DNA of 64,000 bases from contig JAHRFD010000018.1 in the NCBI GenBank assembly GCA_020882975.1, positions 56,130 to 120,129 of the forward strand, given 5' to 3'. Source of the stretch: Microcoleus sp. EPA2. GTDB lineage: Bacteria > Cyanobacteriota > Cyanobacteriia > Cyanobacteriales > Microcoleaceae. The position numbers were made by a program, and so were the translations under genes. Below, piece by piece: positions 46,911 through 55,609 of the stretch; position 1 is the stretch's first letter; each line of letters opens with the position of its first letter. The notes under the pieces were generated by a model that was given only the letters and a program-made list of their open reading frames with translations, was not told the origin of the DNA and did no database searches.

Positions 46911-47483
46911 ATGATTGCCAGCAAAAATCATCCTGAAATTTCAGTTAAAGACTATTTAGAAGGTGAACTGGTAAGTCCGATCAAGCATGAATACAGGAAC
47001 GGACAAATCTATGCAATGGCAGGGGCTAGTAATCCCCATGTTTTGATTTGTCTAAATTTGGCAACTTTGCTGAGAAATCATCTGCGCGGGACTGGTTGCC
47101 TGGTTTTTATGAGCGATACAAAGGTAAGATTGCAGACAATTAATACTTTTTATTATCCCGATTTAGCTGTATCTTGCGATGAACGAGATACTACTTCTGT
47201 TGCGGATTTTATCTGCTATCCTTCGCTAATTGTAGAAGTCCTATCTCCAACAACTGAGGCGTTTGACAGAGGAGATAAATTTGCGGATTATCGATCGCTC
47301 TCAACAATGCAAGAATATGTATTAATCGGTCAACAACGGATGAATGTAGATTGTTACCGTCGCGATGTGGAAGGACGTTGGGTTTTTTCTTCCTGCGGTG
47401 AGGGAGAATGTCTGGAGTTGGCTAGTATCAATTTTCAATGTCCAATCTCTGCTTTGTATGAGGATGTTCCTGGACTGAGTTAA
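46911..47483 (+). CDS. Uma2-family (DUF820) nuclease-fold protein
   Basis: A 190-residue Uma2 protein: SPIKHEYRNGQIYAMAGAS, FYYPDLAVSCDERD, YPSLIVEVLSPTTEAFDRGD, QEYVLIGQQRMNVDCYRR. A close paralogue of 50800-51390 (shared blocks such as EAFDRGDKFADY / EGFDRGDKFADY). It starts 74 bp after the previous Uma2 gene and an ATG after gaggaaaacgta. Nuclease fold by family, activity unproven. Confidence 0.85.
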   Translation: MIASKNHPEISVKDYLEGELVSPIKHEYRNGQIYAMAGASNPHVLICLNLATLLRNHLRGTGCLVFMSDTKVRLQTINTFYYPDLAVSCDERDTTSVADFICYPSLIVEVLSPTTEAFDRGDKFADYRSLSTMQEYVLIGQQRMNVDCYRRDVEGRWVFSSCGEGECLELASINFQCPISALYEDVPGLS

Positions 47484-47574
47484 GGGAAGAGAAAGTGCGA
47501 TCGCCCTCTGTCAGAGAATACTGAAGAAGGGCGATCGTAATTATTTCGCGTGTTAGCCGAAGGGCGATCGATTG

Positions 47575-47991
47575 CTAAAACCCAAACGCTTTAGCAATCA
47601 ATGGTAGTATATTATTCCACTCTTCTGCCAGTTTTGCTGCGGCTGGTAAACCAACTATAATTCCTTTGAGCATTGTAGTTGCTTTCTTAGCAAGCTTCTT
47701 CATTTCTCCTTCATTAGGATTTTTACCAGCTTCCGCTATAATTTTGATTTGCTGTGAAGCTTCCTTCTTGTCATCATCACTCAAGTTTAGATCGGCTTTA
47801 ATTGCTGCTTGGAGTTGCGTCAGTAATTCTTTGATTCCTGGTTTATCAGGTTCAGAGGATGAAGGTAACTCGTTGATAGCGAATGAGACATTTCCTCCAA
47901 CATGACTTGATGAATCGCCTTCAATCTTACCTGTCGTGACAGAACCTCCAACACTTCCGCCGATTTGAATTTTACTTTGTTTATCTTCCAT
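47575..47991 (-). CDS. Tagged helical protein (GGSVGGSV tag plus helical domain)
   Basis: A 138-residue protein. Residues 6-40 form a glycine/serine/valine tag (IQIGGSVGGSVTTGKIEGD, then SSSHVGGNVS); residues about 50-138 are a helical domain (IKELLTQLQAAIKADLNLSD, EASQQIKIIAEAGKNP, LPLIAKAFGF), which I recall as a tail module in cyanobacterial pentapeptide and NTPase proteins. The tag is shared, at DNA and protein level, with the C terminus of the upstream gene, 44 bp away. They are probably one unit. Function unknown. Confidence 0.6.
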   Translation of the reverse strand: MEDKQSKIQIGGSVGGSVTTGKIEGDSSSHVGGNVSFAINELPSSSEPDKPGIKELLTQLQAAIKADLNLSDDDKKEASQQIKIIAEAGKNPNEGEMKKLAKKATTMLKGIIVGLPAAAKLAEEWNNILPLIAKAFGF

Positions 47992-48035
47992 TGTTCCCTC
48001 CTAATTTAGTTTATCCTTGAATAACACTGTTATTT

Positions 48036-48587
48036 TTAGTCGTTTCGCGAGACATCTCTTCCAACGTAACTTGATGAACTGCCTCCAATATTACCTGCTG
48101 TGACGGAACCTCCAACACTTCCTTCTATTCGGATCGATCTATCTTCTGCATGGATTACATAAGTACCTTCTGAATTACTTTCCATGAATTTGTATAAGAC
48201 TGAAACTACATTTTCTAAGCCTGACATATCGCTAGTAATAAATACTGGGGACGGAGAACCTGAATTAAGGTATAATTTAAGACCATACTTCTTTGGTTGT
48301 GAAGTGTTTGCATAAAATCCCCATATTGCTAATAAAACCAGTATTATTCCCAATATTCTCCAACTCGAATCAGGAATATTGGCGCAAAAAAGTCCAATTA
48401 CAAACAATCCTAAAATAAATTGTATTGGCAAGAGATTTTCGTTTTTAACAGGGGCTAACCCAAAACCTGTGACGTTGCGAAATTGATAGACATCTGAGCC
48501 AAATCTAACTGTTCGGTTAGTAATTTCTATCGTGGTATTCCTGATCGGTTTGTCAGTCTCTTGTGGCAATATGTTATTGGCAGCCAT
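48036..48587 (-). CDS. DUF6232-like membrane protein with shared C-terminal tag
   Basis: A 183-residue protein resembling DUF6232: N-terminal beta segment (NTTIEITNRTVRFGSDVYQF), a two-helix membrane hairpin (about 55-92, LLPIQFILGLFVIGLFCANI and WRILGIILVLLAIWGFY), a soluble domain with VFITSDMSGLENVVSVLYKF, then a C-terminal tag IRIEGSVGGSVTAGNIGGSS. The tag matches the N terminus of the downstream protein. Starts with ATG at 48587. Membrane-associated regulator or sensor is a guess. Confidence 0.65.
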   Translation of the reverse strand: MAANNILPQETDKPIRNTTIEITNRTVRFGSDVYQFRNVTGFGLAPVKNENLLPIQFILGLFVIGLFCANIPDSSWRILGIILVLLAIWGFYANTSQPKKYGLKLYLNSGSPSPVFITSDMSGLENVVSVLYKFMESNSEGTYVIHAEDRSIRIEGSVGGSVTAGNIGGSSSSYVGRDVSRND

Positions 48588-48851
48588 AATTACTCCTTTT
48601 CAAGAAACAGCGAAGCTACCAATTAGTAAGCATCTATCTTATACCTGCTTCAATAAGGTTCTTAAGACTGCTGATGAATGCTATTGATATTGACATCCCT
48701 GTGTAGTTAGAAGTATAATAGCGACTTAATAGCAGCTTCAACAGTGAGAAAAAGTAATAAAAAAGTAATAAAAAAGTAAGATTTTTTCCCTGTTGCGGTA
48801 CAATCTATACTCAGCCTACCTTAACGCTCCGCTAGTAAGGGACTTTAACAC

Positions 48852-49640
48852 ATGACCGTTGACGAAGCCATCGCGATCGCAGAAACAGCCCTCAACTACG
48901 ATCGCCTGAACAAAGTTCAAGAAATAGTGTTTCGTCAATCTTGGGAAGGGCGGTCTTATATAGAAATTGCTAAAAACGCAGGCTATGAATATGATTATAT
49001 CAAAGATGCTGGTGCTAAACTATGGAAACTACTTTCAAAAGCACTAGAAGAAAAAGTAAAAAAAGATAATCTTAAATCAGTTTTAAAGCGATATCTACGG
49101 CGAAGTCAAGTGAATCTACAGCGAAATCTGACCATCGAAGTTAACCTCAGCGGTGCAAATCTCAGCGGCGCAAACCTTAGCGGTGCTAGATTATTCGCAA
49201 ATTTAAATGAAGCTGATTATGGTCAAGCAGATTTAGATAAAATAATAAATGCTGACAGTGAAACTGAATTATCCGACTCTGAAAGTGAAATTGACTGGAA
49301 CGGTTTTTGCTTTCACTGCGACGCACAAGTAAAAATTGCCGAAATGCTCGATCGCACTTCCACTCTCTTCATCCCCAACTCCCAACTCCGACTCGCAACA
49401 CCGGAAGGTAGACAGAATCTACAAGCTGACTTTCTGATATTCCACCAAAACAAGTTAGGACTGCTAAAAATTGACAGCGAATCATTCGATCGCACCGACA
49501 CAGAAGCGGAAACGGGCGATCGACCTTTCGTAGATTCTAATATTTGTCTTGTCAAACACTACGATACTACCCGATGCAGCGAGCAACCGGATCTAGTCGT
49601 GCAAGAGTTTTTGGAAATTTTGAGTCAGCAGCAGGCATGA
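48852..49640 (+). CDS. HTH-pentapeptide-nuclease-like fusion protein
   Basis: A 262-residue fusion. Residues 1-85 are the winged-helix-like N-terminal domain of vWA-MoxR-associated and related cyanobacterial proteins (LNKVQEIVFRQSWEGRSYIE, YIKDAGAKLWKLLSKALEEK). Residues about 95-118 have pentapeptide units (ANLSGANLSG). Residues about 150-262 look like a PD-(D/E)XK-type domain often seen in cyanobacteria (AQVKIAEMLDRTSTLF, TPEGRQNLQADFLIFHQNK, LVKHYDTTRCSEQPDLVVQE); the usual last acidic/lysine pair is altered to LLKID. The same HTH heads defence NTPases. Role inferred as regulatory or effector in the island. Confidence 0.7.
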   Translation: MTVDEAIAIAETALNYDRLNKVQEIVFRQSWEGRSYIEIAKNAGYEYDYIKDAGAKLWKLLSKALEEKVKKDNLKSVLKRYLRRSQVNLQRNLTIEVNLSGANLSGANLSGARLFANLNEADYGQADLDKIINADSETELSDSESEIDWNGFCFHCDAQVKIAEMLDRTSTLFIPNSQLRLATPEGRQNLQADFLIFHQNKLGLLKIDSESFDRTDTEAETGDRPFVDSNICLVKHYDTTRCSEQPDLVVQEFLEILSQQQA

Positions 49641-49663
49641 AAAAAGGTTTACAGTCTTTGGTG

Positions 49664-49999
49664 TTAAGCAACTGCAAAACCAGTATTAACGCGCATTTCT
49701 GGAGGATAAAAAGCCAGCACTATATCCTGCGGTAAAACTCCAGCTTCTAGCAATTCTTGAGTCACTCCCTCCTCAATACCATCCCATTCAATCCAAATCT
49801 TCCCTTCGCGAATCCGAAGGTGCAAAACAATATTGTGAATTCTGCCTGTTTGATTCCATCCTGCACCCATCAATAAATAGTTATCATTTTGTCGATCGCA
49901 AATTGTCAGACTTTCAATTTCTGGCTGACTGGATTTATACTGTCCGTGAGTACCTACAATTTTTTGAACTATTTGCCGATAATTTTCTAACTTATCCAT
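49664..49999 (-). CDS. XisI-family protein
   Basis: A 111-residue XisI protein: LENYRQIVQKIVGTHGQY, YLLMGAGWNQTGRIHNIVLH, IWIEWDGIEEGVTQELLEAG and DIVLAFYPPEMR. XisI was named as a helper for excision of the fdxN element in heterocysts, but XisH/XisI pairs are widespread and usually not at such elements. It overlaps the xisH end by 13 bp, the common pair arrangement. Likely partner protein of XisH. Confidence 0.9.
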   Translation of the reverse strand: MDKLENYRQIVQKIVGTHGQYKSSQPEIESLTICDRQNDNYLLMGAGWNQTGRIHNIVLHLRIREGKIWIEWDGIEEGVTQELLEAGVLPQDIVLAFYPPEMRVNTGFAVA

Positions 50000-50403
50000 T
50001 CTACTATCTCCTGCGAAATTGAATTAAAAACAATTAACTTAATTTCTTGGTCTTGAACGATGATCTGAATAGAAGCACGACTGAAAAACGTTTGATAAAT
50101 TTGTTGGGGTACTGCTAAATATAATTCTTTTTCGGGGTGCAACCGCCTCAAAAAGCCTCGGTATATATTGTATTGTCCCACAGCTTTTTCTAGTTCTGAA
50201 ACTAATGAAGGACTCGTAAAGCTTTTGATTTCTACAACAATTTTTCGGTGATTCCTTTCCGCAGCGAATAGCTTCTCTGCTGCTAAATCCGCATAAAGAC
50301 GCAGGTCTTGAAATTCAATTGTCAGTGGGTCGTCTGTAATTTCCCAGCCTTCTTTAGCTAAAGCATTTGTAACACAATCGTGATAGATGTCTTCTCGCGG
50401 CAT
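49987..50403 (-). CDS. XisH-family nuclease-fold protein
   Basis: A 138-residue XisH: MPREDIYHDCVTNALAKEGW, ADLAAEKLFAAER and KIVVEIKSFTSPSLVSELEK (ExK motif), ending EIKLIVFNSISQEIVEW. It has the PD-(D/E)XK fold and shares strand with xisI, which follows with 13 bp overlap. It may form a toxin-antitoxin-like or defence pair; the excision role is not supported here since no nif element is nearby. Confidence 0.9.
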   Translation of the reverse strand: MPREDIYHDCVTNALAKEGWEITDDPLTIEFQDLRLYADLAAEKLFAAERNHRKIVVEIKSFTSPSLVSELEKAVGQYNIYRGFLRRLHPEKELYLAVPQQIYQTFFSRASIQIIVQDQEIKLIVFNSISQEIVEWIS

Positions 50404-50439
50404 GAAAGTAATTGAAATTTTCCCATTATTATAGCATGG

Positions 50440-50718
50440 TTAATTCAGCACAATATCTTCTTTGGTATCTGCCTTTAACTGTTCTAAGTCTATTGTTTCT
50501 CCCCTTTGGGCTTGTTCGATGCCCGATCGCAACTGAGTCATAAACTCGCGATCGGAGAGAATTTCTATCGTTTCTAACAGAGATTCAAATTGTTTAAAAC
50601 TCAGCGCCACGATCGCCGGTTTCCCATCCTTAGTAACGATCGCTGGCTCTGCTACTAAGTCATCCTGCCAGTTTGGTAGTTGTTGTTGCGCTTCTGTAAT
50701 TTTCAGGTATTTTGGCAT
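50440..50718 (-). CDS. Phd/YefM-type antitoxin, no visible toxin
   Basis: A 92-residue antitoxin-like protein: LKITEAQQQLPNWQDDL, EPAIVTKDGKPAIVALSFKQ and FESLLETIEILSDREFMTQL. It has the N-terminal DNA-binding fold and a C-terminal acidic tail (KADTKEDIVLN). The usual adjacent RelE/ParE or PIN toxin is absent: the next gene downstream is xisH, 36 bp away, and upstream is a Uma2 gene. Either an orphan or a regulator of its neighbours. Confidence 0.85.
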   Translation of the reverse strand: MPKYLKITEAQQQLPNWQDDLVAEPAIVTKDGKPAIVALSFKQFESLLETIEILSDREFMTQLRSGIEQAQRGETIDLEQLKADTKEDIVLN

Positions 50719-50799
50719 ATTTGCAATTCTTTTTTTTGTTAGGAAGCTTCACTATTTCTATTATACCGCACTCACCCTGTTTTTCAGCTCGCAACTCCT

Positions 50800-51390
50800 T
50801 CAATTCTCTATTTCCGCATCGTTTCCTGCAAACACTACATCCTCATAGATAGTATCCATGCTCGTGCGAAAATCAACGCTAGTTAAGTGAATTTCGCTTC
50901 CTTGCGTGTAAGAATACAAAACCCACAGCCCCTCTGCATTGCGGCGAAAACACTCCACTCGCTGCCGCTTTTGACTGATTAATACGTACTCTTGAAGCGT
51001 TTCTAATTCTTGGTAATCGGCAAACTTATCACCGCGATCGAATCCTTCTGTTCCATCAGACAAAACCTCGACAATTAAACAAGGATGTCTTTTAAAAGAT
51101 TGAAATGCTTTGTCCCGTTCATCGCACGTTACCATCACGTCGGGATAGTAGTAAATATTCCTAGACTCAATCCTAGCTTTCATGTCTGACATATAAACAC
51201 GACAGCCATTACCCCGAACATGATTTCTTAACAACGTGACTAAGTTGACACTGATAGTCACATGAGCATCACTTGCACCTGCCATTGCGTAGGTTTCGCC
51301 CTGAATATACTCATGTTTAACCGGGCTGAGTTCTTCTAATTTCAGATACTCTTCCGGCGATATGTAATTTCGGCTTTTATTTGCAATCAT
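50800..51390 (-). CDS. Uma2-family (DUF820) nuclease-fold protein
   Basis: A 196-residue Uma2 protein starting MIANKSRNYISPEEYLKLEE; an upstream frame of 14 residues is less likely. Motifs: SPVKHEYIQGETYAMAGAS, YYYPDVMVTCDERD, CLIVEVLSDGTEGFDRGDK, QEYVLISQKR. A paralogue of 46911-47483. Its start lies 47 bp downstream of the stop of the next Uma2 gene, on the same strand, so the two are likely co-transcribed. Confidence 0.85.
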   Translation of the reverse strand: MIANKSRNYISPEEYLKLEELSPVKHEYIQGETYAMAGASDAHVTISVNLVTLLRNHVRGNGCRVYMSDMKARIESRNIYYYPDVMVTCDERDKAFQSFKRHPCLIVEVLSDGTEGFDRGDKFADYQELETLQEYVLISQKRQRVECFRRNAEGLWVLYSYTQGSEIHLTSVDFRTSMDTIYEDVVFAGNDAEIEN

Positions 51391-51437
51391 TCGCTTTCTA
51401 TGGAGTTTTTGATGATTGTAGATTCCGACCACTTTTA

Positions 51438-52136
51438 TTATACCACGCTCACCCTGTTTTCAAGCTTAGCAATCTGTTGAGCAAACCACATAGCTGCACT
51501 GCCATTTGTTTCTGCATTCAAACGTTCTAAAGTTTGATTCAATAAAGAAATTGGCAGCCCTGAAAGTGCGGTAGAAGTTTCGCATTCCTGATACTTGCCG
51601 TTTGACTGCAACTGAAAGGCAAAAACTCGCAAACCTTTAACGTCAATTACCCAATATTCAGGAATCCCCAAATCGGCATAGAGATATTTTTTTTCGTCTA
51701 AGTCTATTGTTAAAGTTGTGTCAGAAATTTCGCCTACTAAATTTGGGACTCGCCACTGTTCTAGATTAATATAACGCCGTTCTCCTGTTTGCCAAGTTGG
51801 GTATTCGCTACCTATGTAAAGCATTAAATCTGGCGAAGCAGCTTGCTTTTTCGGTTTTTCCAGCAAGCAGCCGCCCAGAGAACTGTATATCAGTGCTGGT
51901 GCTTGACTAAACCAGATATAAAATAACATTGTGAACAAGTTATTGATGCTGGCGTGATTGATTCCTTCTTTTCCCATATCAATGACTAAGAGCCGATCGC
52001 AATTAAAGAACAATCCGATGTTATCATTTTCGCGATCGTCGCGAACAGCCAGGTAGTCTTCCCAAGTCGCGGTTGTCCATTGGGATGAAGTTGCTGTAAT
52101 ATTCGTTTCGATAACTGTCGCAATTGAGGCTGTCAT
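51438..52136 (-). CDS. Uma2-family (DUF820) nuclease-fold protein, divergent
   Basis: A 232-residue Uma2 protein of a second subtype: WTTATWEDYLAVRDDREND, SPDLMLYIGSEYPTWQTGER, NLVGEISDTTLTIDLDEKKY and YWVIDVKGLRVFAFQL. The usual Glu-Val-Leu is Glu-Ile-Ser, still with an acid. It is the last block gene before the repeat pair at 52267-52411. Ends with a LENR-type helix. Confidence 0.8.
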   Translation of the reverse strand: MTASIATVIETNITATSSQWTTATWEDYLAVRDDRENDNIGLFFNCDRLLVIDMGKEGINHASINNLFTMLFYIWFSQAPALIYSSLGGCLLEKPKKQAASPDLMLYIGSEYPTWQTGERRYINLEQWRVPNLVGEISDTTLTIDLDEKKYLYADLGIPEYWVIDVKGLRVFAFQLQSNGKYQECETSTALSGLPISLLNQTLERLNAETNGSAAMWFAQQIAKLENRVSVV

Positions 52137-52266
52137 GGCAGTTGCTAGGATTTTTAAATTATTTTATTTATACTTTAGCAAATAAGGTGGGCAATGCCCA
52201 CCTTAGTCTTAGTCTCGCGTTGCACGGACTTTATATCCAATCCGGTTGCATCGGAATTGTATGGGC

Positions 52267-52322
52267 GGGGCGGGTTTATCAGATTTGTCGATGCCGATCA
52301 AACATCTCGGCGAACCCGCCCC
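52267..52322. repeat. 57-bp-type inverted-repeat element, copy 3
   Basis: Arms ggggcgggttt (52267-52277) and gaacccgcccc (52312-52322), total 56 bp, with one mismatch and a different spacer from the copies at 4291 and 6022. It lies next to the 65-bp copy C. Confidence 0.75.
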
Positions 52323-52346
52323 TACGGAACTTAATATGATACAGCC

Positions 52347-52411
52347 AGAAACCGGGTTTCTTTCTATCTCTGGTTAAGAAAGCCAAGATTCTTGATAGAA
52401 ACCCGGTTTCT
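52347..52411. repeat. 65-bp inverted-repeat element, copy C
   Basis: Arms agaaaccgggtttct (52347-52361) and agaaacccggtttct (52397-52411), 35-nt spacer. It begins 25 bp beyond the argG stop and may act as its terminator. With copy B it brackets the accessory block. Confidence 0.9.
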
Positions 52412-52436
52412 TTGCCTCCATGACTGTTAACACATT

Positions 52437-53639
52437 CTAACCGCGATTCTTGTCGGACCAAATACGAGTTGGCAATCCCCAAACATAGACAAATCCTTCC
52501 GCGGCCTTGTGGTCAAATTCGTCTTCAGCACCGTAGGTTGCTAAGTCGAAACTGTACAAGGAATTTTCCGATTTGCGGCCGACAATTGTGGCGTTTCCTT
52601 TGAACATTTTAATCCGCACAGTTCCTGTTACTCGCTTTTGCGTGTCCAGAATAAAGGCGTCTAAAGCTGTTTTTAAAGGATTGTACCACAGGCCGTTATA
52701 AATCATTTGGCTGTAGGTTTCTTCGATGCCACGCTTGTATCGCGTCACATCTGCTGTCAGCGTCAAACTTTCTAAGTCTCGGTGGGCGTGCATCAATACT
52801 AAAATCGCTGGAGTTTCGTAAATTTCCCGCGATTTAATCCCCACTACCCGGTTTTCAATCATGTCAATCCGGCCGACTCCGTGGTTTCCAACTATTTCGT
52901 TGAGTTGCGAAATTAAGGCAACTGGTGATACAGCTTCGCCGTTGAGAGTGACAGGATTACCTTTGTCAAAACCGATTTCAATGTATTCGGGTTTGTCGGG
53001 AGTTTGCTCGATCGCTTTTGTCATCAAATAAACTTCCTCTGGGGGTTCCGCCCAAGGATCTTCCAGAATGCCGGCTTCAATTGCCATTCCTAGTAAGTTG
53101 CGATCGATACTGTAAGGCGAAGACTTTTTCACGGGGGATGGAATTCCACATCTCTCCCCATAGGCGATGGTTTCTTCCCGGCTCATTTTCCATTCCCGCG
53201 CCGGTGCTAAGATTTTAATCTTGGGATTTAGTGCGCCGATCGACACATCGAACCGTACTTGATCGTTTCCTTTACCTGTGCAACCATGGGCGATCGCATC
53301 GGCACCATATTTTTCAGCAGCTTCCACTAACAGTTTAGCAATCAACGGGCGAGCCAGAGCAGTCGAAAGTGGATAGCGATTTTCGTAAAGTGCGTTGGCT
53401 TGAATTGCTGGAAACGCATAATCTTTGACAAATTCCTCAGTAGCATCAATCACTAAGGATTCCGAAGCACCGGATGCTAACGCTTTTTTGCGGATCGGTT
53501 CTAATTCATCTCCCTGTCCCAAATCCGCAGCCAGAGTAATTACTTCTTCTACACCCCACTCATTTTTGAGGTAAGGAATGCAGACGGAGGTATCGACTCC
53601 GCCGGAATATGCTAGCACAACTTTTTTAGCGCGACTCAT
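52437..53639 (-). CDS. argG: Argininosuccinate synthase
   Basis: A 400-residue enzyme that joins citrulline and aspartate using ATP, the penultimate step of arginine synthesis. The N-terminal [18 protein letters not shown] carries the pyrophosphatase-type SGGxDxS nucleotide motif; later [23 protein letters not shown]-like [17 protein letters not shown] and [17 protein letters not shown] are family blocks. Full length and intact. An internal 287-bp part is copied at 45812-46098. It follows no operon partner; a 65-bp hairpin lies just after the stop. Confidence 0.97.
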   Translation of the reverse strand: MSRAKKVVLAYSGGVDTSVCIPYLKNEWGVEEVITLAADLGQGDELEPIRKKALASGASESLVIDATEEFVKDYAFPAIQANALYENRYPLSTALARPLIAKLLVEAAEKYGADAIAHGCTGKGNDQVRFDVSIGALNPKIKILAPAREWKMSREETIAYGERCGIPSPVKKSSPYSIDRNLLGMAIEAGILEDPWAEPPEEVYLMTKAIEQTPDKPEYIEIGFDKGNPVTLNGEAVSPVALISQLNEIVGNHGVGRIDMIENRVVGIKSREIYETPAILVLMHAHRDLESLTLTADVTRYKRGIEETYSQMIYNGLWYNPLKTALDAFILDTQKRVTGTVRIKMFKGNATIVGRKSENSLYSFDLATYGAEDEFDHKAAEGFVYVWGLPTRIWSDKNRG

Positions 53640-53945
53640 CGGTATGTAGATCCTGTATTTAACTCACATCTTGCACCATTTTGAATCAGCCTTCCGGGGT
53701 TCGCCAGAGGTCCACTTCCCAAAAAAAATCTATTCTTGTGGAACAGCATCTTGCCTGTTCTGGAAAATGGTGCAAGATATCAGATTTAACCAACTTTGTA
53801 TTATCCACCTAATTGAGATCGATTCTTGTCAGGAATGGTACAGATTTAGATATTCTTTTTTGAGCTAGTTGGCTGTTTATCAGTATAATTGCTGCGAAAA
53901 ATCTGCTACCGTGGGAGACGGTAGCTGTGGCAGTGGAGAAAAGCC
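53640..53945. other. 306-bp intergenic region argG / glycosyltransferase
   Basis: It holds both divergent promoters. A degenerate copy of the 23-bp hairpin (gaacag...ctgttc, 53741-53760) is present. No gene of credible composition. Confidence 0.5.
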
Positions 53946-54884
53946 GTGTTTTTTAGTGTCGTGATTCCGACGTACAATCGTAAACCAATTTTGGCGAAAT
54001 GTCTACGAGCTCTGGAAAACCAGCAGTTTGGTAACACGATCGCAGAGTATGAAGTCATTGTAGTAGACGACGGCTCTACAGATGGTACGCTGGAATGGTT
54101 AGCCGCTCATGGGGATGAGTTGTCTCATGTGCGATCGATCGTACAGTCTCACCAAGGCCCAGCCGCTGCGAGGAATCTGGGGGTGGAAGATGCCAAGGGC
54201 GATACGATTATTTTTATTGATAGCGATTTAGTTGTGACGGAGCATTTTTTGCAAGCTCACGCAGAAGCTTTGTTACAAGGATACAAGGAGAGCGATCGGG
54301 TTTTTACTTACGGCAGCGTGATCAATACTTGCAATTTTGAAAATCCTACCTCGGAACCCTACAAAATCACAGATTTTTCCGCGGCTTATTTTGCAACGGG
54401 AAATGTGGCAATCGCCCGTCACTGGTTGATGGATGCTGGATTATTCGATACTCGCTTTCAACTTTATGGATGGGAAGATTTAGAGTTGGGAGTCAGGTTA
54501 AAAAAATTAGGTTTAAAATTGATTAAATGTCCCGCCGCAGTCGGTTATCATTGGCATCCGCCCTTTAGTTTAGACCAAATCCCAGGTATGATCGATCGAG
54601 AAATTCAGCGGGGAAGAATGGGAGTTTTGTTTTATCAAAAACACCCTAGTTGGGAAGTGCGGCTGATGATTCAAATGACTTGGTTGCACAAAATACTGTG
54701 GGGAGTTTTATCTCTGGGTGGGCTGCTGAATGAGCGGAGGATGTCGCCTTTGTTACAGTGGTTAATCGATCGAGGTGATTCCCAGTTGGCTTTGGAAATA
54801 GCTCGGATTTTTCTGAATTGGTATAATGTGAAAGCGGTATATGCTGCTTACGATGAACTGGAGGCGAGTACCAGTATAAAATAG
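53946..54884 (+). CDS. Family 2 glycosyltransferase
   Basis: A 312-residue GT-A fold enzyme from a GTG start with ggagaa upstream. N-terminal FFSVVIPTYNRKPILAKCLR and EVIVVDDGSTDGTLEWL form the nucleotide-sugar site, FIDSDLVV the metal-binding DxD, and GWEDLELGVRLKKLG the catalytic ED motif. The C-terminal 90 residues are helical and basic with an IQMTWLHKILWGVLSLGG segment that may touch the membrane. Likely transfers a sugar to a cell-surface polymer. Donor and acceptor unknown. Confidence 0.9.
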   Translation: MFFSVVIPTYNRKPILAKCLRALENQQFGNTIAEYEVIVVDDGSTDGTLEWLAAHGDELSHVRSIVQSHQGPAAARNLGVEDAKGDTIIFIDSDLVVTEHFLQAHAEALLQGYKESDRVFTYGSVINTCNFENPTSEPYKITDFSAAYFATGNVAIARHWLMDAGLFDTRFQLYGWEDLELGVRLKKLGLKLIKCPAAVGYHWHPPFSLDQIPGMIDREIQRGRMGVLFYQKHPSWEVRLMIQMTWLHKILWGVLSLGGLLNERRMSPLLQWLIDRGDSQLALEIARIFLNWYNVKAVYAAYDELEASTSIK

Positions 54885-55609
54885 TGAAGTAATCGCTCTA
54901 ATTCAATGTCAGATTATCTTATGTTAGATGCCCACAGCACTTAATCTGCTACGGGTATCTGCCTAGGGTGCATTTTAGCCGTTGTTCGCTTAAGAAATGC
55001 TTTATCCCAGTAAATATACTGATATAAAGTAGTTCAAAATCCTCAAACCATCAGAATTCGACAAGTCACAGTAAAAATTGTAGGGGAAAGTAATTTTGAG
55101 GAAGCTCGATCGACTGTAATGACTTACTGAAAAATGCAAAGATTTTTGATACAATTAATCAGTACATATGGGTGTCCTCTATTTGCCATCTGCCCCATAC
55201 TCCCAGTGACTCCAACCATAGGTAATACCAATTTCATAAAGTAGCGCTAGATATTACCCCCCCAACCCCCCCTTACTAAGGGGGGGCTAAGACTTCATCA
55301 ATAGCACATATGAAAGAAAAATGGTATAAGTCGAAGTTGTCAGTAACTCAAGTCTAAAGACACGCTAGCTTGCCAGAAAAGCAGTTATGGCTGGTGCACT
55401 ATGGAGTTTAAGAGTTTTAAATTTACCTCTGTTTATGCAAACAAAACAAGATGCAAAGTTGATGCCAAGTTGTAGATTTAACTTGCCCTGATTCAATCCA
55501 ATTATACAAATATTTGACCTACCATCAAAAATAATTACTACCCCAAAGCTTGTGCAATATTAAACAATTTACCTAGCCTCAAGAAATCCTATTTAAAAGG
55601 GGTTATTTA
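54885..55609. other. 725-bp intergenic region
   Basis: Upstream of a hybrid kinase gene. It contains a G/C hairpin aacccccc...ggggggg (about 55263-55290) typical of cyanobacterial intergenic repeats. The rest is AT-rich with no credible coding frame. The kinase promoter must lie near its right end. Confidence 0.5.

Noticed and set aside
49664..50403. XisHI as evidence of an fdxN-type excision element
   Set aside because: No nif gene, recombinase or element ends nearby; XisHI pairs are common outside such elements.
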